Source: Thermoleophilia bacterium (lineage in GTDB: Bacteria; Actinomycetota; Thermoleophilia; Gaiellales; Gaiellaceae). From it: 5,502 bases of DNA. A program made the position numbers and the translations under genes. The notes beneath the pieces are model-generated. The model ran no database searches, was not told where the DNA came from, and saw only the letters and a program-made list of their open reading frames with translations. Positions 1-5,502 of this stretch are shown piece by piece; positions within the stretch are counted from its first letter, which is position 1, and the number at the start of each line of letters is the position of its first letter. The stretch lies in NCBI GenBank assembly GCA_013362295.1, contig JABFWJ010000276.1:1-5502 (forward strand), read 5' to 3'.

Positions 1-1090
1 GATCGTCGCCGCCACCTTCTATCCGCTGGCGACGAGCACGGGCTATCCGTGGCGCACCCACTTCGTCACGGCGGTCAAGTACGCGGAGTACGCGGTGATC
101 GCGCTCGCCGTGCCGCTCGTGGTGCGCACGCGGCGTGATGTGCTCGCCGTCGCCTGGACGCTCGTCGCGGTCGGCGCGGCCGCCACGTTCGTCGCGCTGT
201 TGCAGTTCTTCGGCGCCGGCATCTTCCGCGCGTGGCCGTCCGGCGGCCGCCAGCCGTCGTTCGTCGGCGTCGACGACCTGGGGATGCTCTCGGCGGCCGG
301 CTACGCGGTCGCGCTCGCACTGGTGGCGATCGGCCCGCGCGGGCGCCACGCGCGCGTGCTCGCGTGGACGGCAGGAGTGGCGGGTGGCTTCGGGATGGTG
401 CTCTCCGGCGCGCTCGCCGCGGTCCTCGGTGCTTTGCTCGCAGCCGGCGTCGCGCTGGTCGTGGCGAGACGCTTCTCGCTCCTCGACCTGCGGCGCGCCG
501 CCGTCGTCGGGCTGATGGCACTCGTCGTCCTCGCCGGCAGCGCGTTCATGCGCAGCTCCGCGCTCGGCAGCTTTGCGCGCTTCGCCGGGCTGGGGCACGA
601 CAACACGGGCACGCACGTCGAGAGCTACTCGCACCGCTGGGTTCTCGACTATGTCGGGCTGAAGATGTTCCTGCGCCAGCCCGTGCTCGGCGCCGGCTGG
701 CAAGCGGGCTACGACGAGGCGGCATACGGGCCGGTGCTGCCGGCCGCGCACCGCCGCTTCCCGTCACAGCCGCCGCTGGCGTTCCCCTCGCCGGCCCATC
801 CGTGGGGTATTCAGAGCGCGTACGTCGAGGTGCTCGCAGAGCTCGGCCTCGTCGGCGGCGTGTTCTTCGCGGCGTGGATCGCCGCCGGCTGCTGGACCGC
901 CGCTCGGTCGCTTCGCGCGACACGCACGCTCCCGTGGCAGCCGTTCCTCGGGGCGCTCTGGCTGTGCGTCGTGCTCGGTGTCTGGAACGGGCTCTGGTTC
1001 ATCGGCGGGATCCCCTTCGACGCACTGATCTGGCTCGCGTTCGGGTTCGCGGCCGCGCCGCCGCTCGTGCTTGCCGAGGCCCGCCGGTGA
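1..1090 (+). CDS. O-antigen ligase / Wzy-type polymerase family membrane protein (5' partial)
   Basis: The frame is open from the left edge (first whole codon at base 2) to TGA at 1088-1090, giving 362 visible residues; the true start lies outside. The protein is strongly hydrophobic, with many membrane segments. It carries the features of the Wzy_C/O-antigen ligase family: an early K-Y-x-E-Y helix near residues 25-29, then a large extracytoplasmic loop containing SHRW (Arg at residue 212), PVLGAGW near 227-233, His266 in AHPWG and YVEVLAELGLVGG from residue 274. This arrangement resembles the family pattern R..W..a..m...P.lGvG followed by H.....yle.l.e.GllG. Members polymerise lipid-linked oligosaccharide repeats or transfer glycans to an acceptor on the outer face of the cytoplasmic membrane. 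Polymerase and ligase cannot be told apart from sequence alone, but the flippase encoded next door favours a Wzy-like role. A GTG at 95 is an internal codon, not the start, because homologous-looking sequence continues upstream of it. Confidence 0.88.
   Translation, partial: IVAATFYPLATSTGYPWRTHFVTAVKYAEYAVIALAVPLVVRTRRDVLAVAWTLVAVGAAATFVALLQFFGAGIFRAWPSGGRQPSFVGVDDLGMLSAAGYAVALALVAIGPRGRHARVLAWTAGVAGGFGMVLSGALAAVLGALLAAGVALVVARRFSLLDLRRAAVVGLMALVVLAGSAFMRSSALGSFARFAGLGHDNTGTHVESYSHRWVLDYVGLKMFLRQPVLGAGWQAGYDEAAYGPVLPAAHRRFPSQPPLAFPSPAHPWGIQSAYVEVLAELGLVGGVFFAAWIAAGCWTAARSLRATRTLPWQPFLGALWLCVVLGVWNGLWFIGGIPFDALIWLAFGFAAAPPLVLAEARR
1076..1079 (+). promoter_or_regulatory. Ribosome binding site for the flippase gene
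   Basis: GAGG lies within the end of the upstream coding sequence, 7 bases before the GTG at 1087. Its spacing is good for a Shine-Dalgarno element and supports GTG 1087 as the start. It is the best-placed such element at any junction in the window. Confidence 0.55.
1087..1090 (+). other. GTGA stop/start overlap, polymerase-like to flippase
   Basis: The GTG start of the flippase and the TGA stop of the preceding gene share bases. This is a standard arrangement for translational coupling and supports both gene ends. Confidence 0.8.
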
Positions 1091-2373
1091 GCGGTCGCTC
1101 GGCAGTCGTCCGCCGCTCGGTCACGGCCGGTGGGATGTACGCGGCGACCGCGCTCGGGATCGTCGGGTCGCTCGTCGCGCTGCGCGTGCTGCGGCCCGAC
1201 GGGGCGGGACGCTTCTCGCTCGCCGTCGGCACGGCGGCGTTCTTCCAGCTCCTGCTCGAGTTGACGAGCGACGAGGCGTTGATCAAGTTCGGCTTCCGCT
1301 ACAGCGAGTCCGCCGAGTGGGGGAAGTTCCACCGTCTGGTCCGGCTGATGTTCGGCTTCGAGCTCTTCGCGTCGCTCGGAGCGGGCGTGCTCGTCGCGGT
1401 CGTGGGCGCGCTGAGCCCGGTGCTCTTCCACGCGCACCTCCTCGAGCCGATGCTGCTTGCAGCGCTGCTGCCGCCGCTGCAGGCCGTCGAGTCGATGGCC
1501 GCCGCTGCGCTCGTGCTCCGGCGGCGCTACGACGTACGCGGCCTGTTCCTGACCTTCTCGATGGCGCTCCGGCTCGTCGGGATCGTCGTCGGCTCGCACT
1601 ACGGTGTGATGGCCACCGTCGTCGGCGTTGTCGCGGCACAGGCAGTGACGACGCTCTCGATCGCCGGCGTCGGCGTCGTCGCGCTGCGGCGCTTCCCGCA
1701 CGCCGCCCCCGCGCCGCTCGGGGCAGACCGCAAGCCGCTGCTCTCCTTCGTGATCCAGAGCACGGCCGGTACGACGCTTGCCTCGCTGCGTGCCTGGGCG
1801 GCGCCGCTCGTGCTCGGCATCGTCCGCAATCCCGCCGAGGTCGGGCTCTTCCGCGGCGCGCAGGCGCCGCTGCAGGGCTTTGCCGCGTTCACCGCACCGC
1901 TGCGCCTGATCCTCCTCACCGAACAGACGCGCGACTGGGAGCGCGGCGACGAGCAGAAGGTTTACCGGGAGCTGCGGAGGTACATGATCGGCGCCGCGCT
2001 GCTGACGGCTGCCGTGATCGTCCCGCTGGAGCTCGCGATGCCGTGGCTCGTCAAGCTGTTCCTCGGCGACCCGTACGCGCCCGCGACCGACGCCGTGCGG
2101 CTCGTGCTCGTCGCGGCGATGATCCAGCTCGTCCTCGGGTGGACGAAGTCGTTCCCCGTCTCGATCGGCCGGCCCGGCCTGAGAGTCGTCGCGCACGGCG
2201 TCGAGACGGCGACGCTGCTGCCGCTGCTGGTCGTGTTCGGCGATCTCTGGGGCGTGACCGGCGCCGCCGGCGCCGTGCTCGTCTCGACGTGCGCGTTCGC
2301 GCTCACGTGGGCCGTGCTCCTGCAGCGCCTGACGGCGGGACGCCTCCGCCCGGTCGAGCCCGCTCCTGCATGA
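1087..2373 (+). CDS. Polysaccharide flippase-type (Wzx-like, MOP superfamily) membrane protein
   Basis: The product is 428 residues, within the usual 400-500 for oligosaccharide/polysaccharide flippases (polysaccharide biosynthesis protein families). The N-terminus has a short basic stretch (R4, R9, R10), then a first membrane helix at about 13-35, followed by RPDGAGRFSLAVG near 36-48, the 'R-x-L-x-x-x-x-x-G-x-(F/Y)' type loop typical of this family. Further hydrophobic segments lie near 44-60, 88-113, 120-144, 153-170, 174-200, 226-246, 300-322, 335-352, 370-385 and 389-412. The central loop GIVRNPAEVGLFRGAQ (245-259) is also family-like. It would flip lipid-linked repeat units from the cytoplasmic to the outer face of the membrane for the neighbouring polymerase/ligase-like protein. 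GTG 1087 was chosen because it overlaps the previous stop as GTGA, has a GAGG ribosome site, and gives a normal N-terminus. The frame stays open upstream to about 232, but that part is arginine-rich and only mirrors the preceding gene. The next possible start, ATG 1135, would cut into helix 1. Confidence 0.9.
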   Translation: MSGRSAVVRRSVTAGGMYAATALGIVGSLVALRVLRPDGAGRFSLAVGTAAFFQLLLELTSDEALIKFGFRYSESAEWGKFHRLVRLMFGFELFASLGAGVLVAVVGALSPVLFHAHLLEPMLLAALLPPLQAVESMAAAALVLRRRYDVRGLFLTFSMALRLVGIVVGSHYGVMATVVGVVAAQAVTTLSIAGVGVVALRRFPHAAPAPLGADRKPLLSFVIQSTAGTTLASLRAWAAPLVLGIVRNPAEVGLFRGAQAPLQGFAAFTAPLRLILLTEQTRDWERGDEQKVYRELRRYMIGAALLTAAVIVPLELAMPWLVKLFLGDPYAPATDAVRLVLVAAMIQLVLGWTKSFPVSIGRPGLRVVAHGVETATLLPLLVVFGDLWGVTGAAGAVLVSTCAFALTWAVLLQRLTAGRLRPVEPAPA

Positions 2374-2398
2374 GGATCGAGTGGGCATGAAGATCGAG
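2370..2398 (+). repeat. Duplicated start region: two near-identical 12-base copies 17 bases apart
   Basis: Bases 2370-2381 (ATGAGGATCGAG) and 2387-2398 (ATGAAGATCGAG) match at 11 of 12 positions. The first ATG overlaps the flippase stop as ATGA, just as other genes here begin, but it opens a frame of only six codons (MRIEWA), whose TGA at 2388-2390 overlaps the second ATG as ATGA. The second copy begins the real glycosyltransferase. The 17-base offset puts the copies out of frame. It may be a small tandem duplication that displaced the original start, or a coincidence aided by the common N-terminus M-(K/R)-I. Confidence 0.5.
2372..2376 (+). promoter_or_regulatory. Possible ribosome binding site for the first glycosyltransferase gene
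   Basis: GAGGA spans the flippase stop codon. It lies 10 bases before ATG 2387 and 4 bases before GTG 2381, slightly long for one and slightly short for the other, so it does not settle the choice of start. Confidence 0.35.
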
Positions 2399-3499
2399 AT
2401 CGTCAGCGGGATCTGGCCGCCCGACGTCGGCGGCCCGGCGAGTCATGCGCCCGAGCTCGCAGCGTGGTTGCGCGGGCGGGGTCACGGGGTCGAGGCGCTC
2501 GTCACGGCGGACGCGCCGCCCGCGGTGGAGCCGTACCCGGTGCGCTGGGTCTCGCGGAGCTTGCCCGTCGGCGTGCGGCACGCAGAGGTCGTGCGCAGGC
2601 TGGCCGCGCGCGCGAGCCGCGCGGACGTCGTGTACGCGACATCGATGCTCGGACGCAGCGCGGCCGCGTCGGCTCTTGCCCGGACGCCGCTCGTCGTCAA
2701 GGTGACATCCGACCCGGCATTCGAGCGGGCCCGACGGCGAGGCGTCGTCGGCGGCGCGGTCGACGACTTCCAGCGTGCCCCCGGCGGCGCTGCCGTCTCC
2801 TCGCTGCGGGCGGTGCGGAACCTCGCGCTCCGCCGCGCGGCACATGTCGTCTGCCCGAGCTCGTTCATGGCGGAGCTCGTGGTGTCGTGGGGCGTCTCCG
2901 ACGACCGCGTCAGCGTGCTCCCGAACCCCGCTCCGCTGCCCGAGGAGGCCGCACCGGCCGAGCTTCCGGACCGGCCCGCGCTCGTCTTCGCCGGTCGCCT
3001 GACGCCGGCCAAAGACCTCGCGGTGCTCCTGCGGGCGCTCGCATTCCTGCCCGATGGGACGTTGACGATCGTCGGCGACGGGGCGGAACGAGCGCCGCTC
3101 GAGCAGCTCCGCGCCGAGGTCGGGCTCGAGGAGCGCGTCCGCTTCCTGGGCGCCTTGCCCCGCGCGCAGGTGCTCGGGCTGATGGCGGCCGCCGACGCCG
3201 TCGTTCTGTCGTCGGCCTGGGAGAACTTCCCCCACGGCCTCGTCGAAGCGCTCGCGATGGGCACGCCGGTGATCGCGACGCGCGTCGGCGGAGTTCCGGA
3301 GATCGTCGTGGACGGGCTCAACGGCCTGCTCGTGGAGCCGGGCAACGCGGGTGCGTTCGCTGCCGCGATCGAGGCGCTTCTCTCGGACGCACCGCTGCGC
3401 GCGCGCCTGCGCGCCGCAGCCGCTTCGTCGGTCGCCCGCTTCCAGCAGGACGCCGTCTACGGCAGGCTCGAGCAGATCCTCGACGCGGCCGCTGGGTGA
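2387..3499 (+). CDS. Family 4 glycosyltransferase (GT-B fold)
   Basis: The 370-residue product has both GT-B halves. The N-terminal domain opens with a beta strand (KIEIVSGIW) and the glycine loop WPPDVGGPASH (residues 10-20), the usual acceptor-side loop of GT4 enzymes. The C-terminal donor domain shows FAGRLTPAKD with Arg204 and Lys209, which normally contact the sugar-nucleotide phosphates, then VGDG, and a full EX7E motif (Glu279 and Glu287 in WENFPHGLVEALAMGTPVIA), followed by GGVPEIV. This is a retaining transferase, expected to use a nucleotide-sugar donor on a lipid-linked acceptor at the cytoplasmic membrane face. The donor sugar cannot be read from the sequence. No signal peptide or membrane helix is evident, which suits a peripheral protein. 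ATG 2387 is preferred because it places MKIEIV directly at strand 1; in-frame GTG 2381 would add two residues and is also possible. It sits 13 bases after the flippase gene, the only junction here without a direct overlap. Confidence 0.93.
   Translation: MKIEIVSGIWPPDVGGPASHAPELAAWLRGRGHGVEALVTADAPPAVEPYPVRWVSRSLPVGVRHAEVVRRLAARASRADVVYATSMLGRSAAASALARTPLVVKVTSDPAFERARRRGVVGGAVDDFQRAPGGAAVSSLRAVRNLALRRAAHVVCPSSFMAELVVSWGVSDDRVSVLPNPAPLPEEAAPAELPDRPALVFAGRLTPAKDLAVLLRALAFLPDGTLTIVGDGAERAPLEQLRAEVGLEERVRFLGALPRAQVLGLMAAADAVVLSSAWENFPHGLVEALAMGTPVIATRVGGVPEIVVDGLNGLLVEPGNAGAFAAAIEALLSDAPLRARLRAAAASSVARFQQDAVYGRLEQILDAAAG
3496..3499 (+). other. GTGA stop/start overlap between glycosyltransferases 1 and 2
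   Basis: The GTG start of the second glycosyltransferase shares bases with the TGA of the first. The preceding 20 or so bases hold no evident purine-rich ribosome site, so reinitiation by the terminating ribosome is the simplest reading. Confidence 0.75.
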
Positions 3500-4530
3500 A
3501 GCTGGTCGTCATCACCCAACGCGTCGACCCCGGCGACCCCGCACTCGGCGCCACGGTCGCGAAGCTGCGCGCGCTCGCCGCGCGCGTCGACGAGCTGGTC
3601 GTGCTCGCGCTGCGCGTGCGCGACGCCGACCTGCCGCCGAACGTCCGCGTGCGCGCGTTCGACGCGCCGGGTCCGCCGTTGAAGGCGGCGCGGCTGCTCA
3701 CGGCGCTCGTGCCCGAGCTTCGGCAGCGGCCGGTCGCGGTGCTTGCGCACATGGCGCCGGTGTACGCGGTCGTCGCCGCGGCGGCGACGCGCCCGCTGCG
3801 CATTCCGCTCCTGCTCTGGTTCACGCACTGGCGAGCGTCGCGGACGCTGCAGCTCGCCGAGCGTGCGTCGACGCGCGTCCTGAGCGTGAACGCACGCTCG
3901 TTCCCGATCCGGTCGGGGAAGCTCGTCGAGACCGGCCACGGCATCGAGCTGCCGGCCGAGCTCCCGCCCGCGCGTCCCGACGACGGCATGCTGCGCCTGC
4001 TCGCCCTCGGACGCTCGTCGCCGGCCAAGGGATTGACGGCGCTCCTCGACGCAGCCGCGTTGCTCGGCGACCTTCCCGTCGCGGTCGAGATCTGCGGCCC
4101 GTCGCTCACCGATGAGGAGCGCGACCACCGCGCAGCGCTCGCCGCGCGCATCGGCGCGGACGGTCTCGAGTCGCGCGTGCGCCTCTCCGGGCCGGTCGAC
4201 CGGCCGGAGGTTGCGAGGCTGTACGCACGCAGCGACGTGCTCGTCAACAACATGCGGGCGGGCGCGCTCGACAAGGTCGTGTACGAGGCGGCGGCGGCGG
4301 GGCTGCCCGTGCTCGTCGCGAGCGACGGGTTCGCACCGCTCGTCGATGGACTCGGCGCGTCGCTGCGGTTCGCACAGGACGATGCCGGCGAGTTGGCGTC
4401 GCGCGTGCGCGAGCTGTACGAGCTGGGCACCGAAGGGCGTGCGGCGCTCGGCGCCCGGTTGCGCGAGCGGGTGTGGAGCAGCCACTCCGTCGAGCACTGG
4501 GCGGACGCGGTCGTCGCCGCGGCGAGATGA
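3496..4530 (+). CDS. Divergent GT4-like glycosyltransferase lacking the first Glu of EX7E
   Basis: The 344-residue product starts with strand 1 (KLVVITQ), then RVDPGDPALGATVAKLRALA (residues 9-28), a pattern I associate with a GT4 subgroup that has 'D-x-x-D-P-x-L-G' instead of the GG loop. The donor domain shows LGRSSPAKG with Arg173 and Lys178, a strand EICGPS, and RLYARSDVLVNN. In the motif that follows, the second acidic residue is Glu264 (DKVVYEAAAAGLPVLVAS), but the residue eight before it is Gly256 rather than Glu. A similar '(G/S)-x-x-D-K-x-x-x-E' version occurs, to my recollection, in some GT4 enzymes, so this may be a subfamily trait rather than damage; the frame is intact. The protein probably adds a sugar to the same lipid-linked repeat unit. 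GTG 3496 overlaps the previous stop as GTGA; no clear Shine-Dalgarno precedes it, so coupled reinitiation is likely. The open frame upstream to 2464 only mirrors the preceding gene. Confidence 0.87.
   Translation: MKLVVITQRVDPGDPALGATVAKLRALAARVDELVVLALRVRDADLPPNVRVRAFDAPGPPLKAARLLTALVPELRQRPVAVLAHMAPVYAVVAAAATRPLRIPLLLWFTHWRASRTLQLAERASTRVLSVNARSFPIRSGKLVETGHGIELPAELPPARPDDGMLRLLALGRSSPAKGLTALLDAAALLGDLPVAVEICGPSLTDEERDHRAALAARIGADGLESRVRLSGPVDRPEVARLYARSDVLVNNMRAGALDKVVYEAAAAGLPVLVASDGFAPLVDGLGASLRFAQDDAGELASRVRELYELGTEGRAALGARLRERVWSSHSVEHWADAVVAAAR
4527..4530 (+). other. ATGA stop/start overlap between glycosyltransferases 2 and 3
   Basis: The ATG start of the third glycosyltransferase shares bases with the TGA of the second. 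GGCGAG directly abuts the ATG, too close to act as a normal Shine-Dalgarno, again suggesting coupled translation. Confidence 0.8.
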
Positions 4531-5502
4531 CCCAGGTCTTGCACGTGCAGAAGGTCTCGGGCATCTCGGGCTCCGAGGCACACCTGCTCTCGGTGCTGCC
4601 GCTGCTGCGCGAGCGTGGCTGGGACGCGCGCATGCTGGTGCTGCACGAGCGAGAGCCCGGCGCAGCGGAGTTCGTTGCCGCGCTGCGAGCGCGCGACGTG
4701 CCGACCGAGGCCTGGCGGATGCGCTTCGATCTCGACCCGTCGGTGCCCGCGCGCCTCGTGCGACACCGCCCCACGATCCTGCACACGCACCTCGTGCACG
4801 CCGACGTGCTCGGCCTGCCCGCCGGAGCGCTCGCGCGCGTCCCGATCCGCGTTAGCACGAAGCATGGCTTCAACGAGTTCCGCGGCAACCGTGTGGTGGC
4901 GGCGGCCGACCGTGCCGCGGGACGCTTCGCGCACGGGCAGATCGCGATCTCGCGCGGGCTTGCCCGCTACCTCGCGGCGACCGAGGGGTTCTCCGAGGAC
5001 GACTTCACGGTCGTCCACTACGGCATCGAGGCCGGCTCGGAGCCGTCGGCTCCGCCGGCCGCGACCCGGCTGTGCGCGGTCGGCCGGCTGATCCCGGTCA
5101 AGGGCTTCGACGTCCTCCTGCGCGCATTCGCCGAGGCGCGGGCTGAGGTGCCGGAGCTCACGCTCGAGCTCGCCGGCGCCGGGCGGCTCGAGCACGAGCT
5201 GCGCGCCGCCGCGCCCGACGGCGTGACATTCCTCGGCCGGGTCGCTCCGGTGCGGGAGGTCTACGACCGGAACGCGATCGTCGTCGTTCCCTCCCGCGGC
5301 GAGGGGTTCGGGATGGTCGCGCTGGAGGCGGCCGAACGCGGCCGGGCCGCCATCGTCAGCGACGTCGGCGGCTTGCCGGAGATCGTCTCCGACGGCGAGA
5401 CGGGCACCGTCGTCCCGGCGGGGGACGCGGCGGCGCTCGCGCGGGCGATCGTCGTGCTCGCCCGCGACGGCGAGCTCGTGCGCCAGTACGGGCACGCGGC
5501 GC
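4527..5502 (+). CDS. Family 4 glycosyltransferase (3' partial)
   Basis: ATG 4527 overlaps the previous stop as ATGA, and the frame stays open to the right edge: 325 whole codons plus one base. Because no stop is reached in the window, simple ORF listing can miss it. The N-terminal domain has the loop SGISGSEAHLL (residues 11-21, with Gly15, Ser16, Glu17, His19), then HTHLVHADVLG from His86 and STKHG with His113, all typical of the acceptor half of GT4 enzymes. The donor domain shows AVGRLIPVKGF with Arg187 and Lys192, LAGAG, a full EX7E motif (Glu259 and Glu267 in GEGFGMVALEAAERG), and SDVGGLPEIVSDGETG. The reading frame ends inside the last helices, so perhaps 30-50 residues are missing. It is predicted to be a retaining, cytoplasmic or membrane-peripheral transferase; donor and acceptor are unknown. 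No good Shine-Dalgarno lies before the ATG, so translation probably depends on the upstream gene. Confidence 0.92.
   Translation, partial: MTQVLHVQKVSGISGSEAHLLSVLPLLRERGWDARMLVLHEREPGAAEFVAALRARDVPTEAWRMRFDLDPSVPARLVRHRPTILHTHLVHADVLGLPAGALARVPIRVSTKHGFNEFRGNRVVAAADRAAGRFAHGQIAISRGLARYLAATEGFSEDDFTVVHYGIEAGSEPSAPPAATRLCAVGRLIPVKGFDVLLRAFAEARAEVPELTLELAGAGRLEHELRAAAPDGVTFLGRVAPVREVYDRNAIVVVPSRGEGFGMVALEAAERGRAAIVSDVGGLPEIVSDGETGTVVPAGDAAALARAIVVLARDGELVRQYGHAA

Noticed and set aside
232..1086. Upstream extension of the flippase frame to an ATG at 232 (713 codons in total)
   Set aside because: This stretch is an out-of-frame, Arg-rich shadow of the Wzy-like gene. GTG 1087, with its ribosome site and GTGA overlap, gives a normal flippase N-terminus.
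467..1220. A 14-base identical string (GACGCTTCTCGCTC) at about 467 and 1207
   Set aside because: Both copies encode an RFSL stretch in different membrane proteins using the preferred codons. No flanking similarity suggests a true repeat.
811..2388. A 525-codon open frame on the minus strand, opposite the flippase
   Set aside because: The translation is charged low-complexity Arg/Glu/Asp/His sequence, the mirror image of a hydrophobic membrane protein, with no domain. It is a composition artefact.
2370..2390. The six-codon frame MRIEWA as a real small gene
   Set aside because: It is too short to support as a product. It is reported only as a possible coupling element or relic of a displaced start.
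2464..3495. Upstream extension of the second glycosyltransferase frame to 2464 (688 codons in total)
   Set aside because: It is an Arg/Gly/Ala-rich shadow of the first glycosyltransferase. Strand 1 of the GT-B fold begins right at GTG 3496, so a fusion protein is not supported.
3318..5495. A 725-codon open frame on the minus strand, opposite the three glycosyltransferase genes
   Set aside because: It lies opposite three genes with clear family motifs, and its translation is a low-complexity Arg/Ser/Ala/Asp mix with no recognisable domain. High GC with G/C at third codon positions makes antisense stops rare, which explains the length.
1..5502. Promoters, terminators, tRNA or other RNA genes, insertion sequences, CRISPR arrays
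   Set aside because: Coding sequence fills the window with gaps of no more than about 13 bases. I saw no hairpin followed by a T-run, no repeat-spacer pattern and no transposase motif.

Overview
The window is a GC-rich (roughly 70% or a little more, judged by eye), gap-free stretch of five genes, all on the + strand, with the first and last cut by the window edges. Very high GC, GTG starts, strong G/C bias at third codon positions and Ala/Arg/Val-rich proteins point to a high-GC bacterium. Actinomycetota, perhaps a Thermoleophilia-like lineage, is the best guess, but it rests on composition and protein flavour only and is held loosely.

Layout: (1) 1-1090, the C-terminal part of an O-antigen ligase/polymerase-type (Wzy-like) membrane protein; (2) 1087-2373, a polysaccharide flippase-type (Wzx-like, MOP superfamily) membrane protein; (3) 2387-3499, a canonical GT-B family 4 glycosyltransferase; (4) 3496-4530, a second, divergent GT4-like glycosyltransferase that has Gly where the first Glu of the EX7E motif normally sits; (5) 4527-5502, a third GT4 glycosyltransferase, running off the right edge. 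No intergenic space exceeds about 15 bases, and no promoter, terminator, RNA gene, mobile element or CRISPR array was seen.

The genes fit together as part of a Wzx/Wzy-type exopolysaccharide or capsule cluster. The glycosyltransferases would add sugars to a lipid-linked repeat unit at the cytoplasmic face, the flippase would turn it across the membrane, and the Wzy/ligase-like protein would polymerise or transfer it outside. A priming glycosyltransferase and chain-length control genes are not in the window. Three of the four junctions are 4-base stop/start overlaps (GTGA, GTGA, ATGA), indicating one transcript with translational coupling.

The system is of a known kind, and I found no convincing undescribed system here. 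The two details most worth a second look are the junction at 2370-2398, where the start of gene 3 appears in two near-identical, out-of-frame copies bracketing a six-codon reading frame, and the altered EX7E motif in gene 4.
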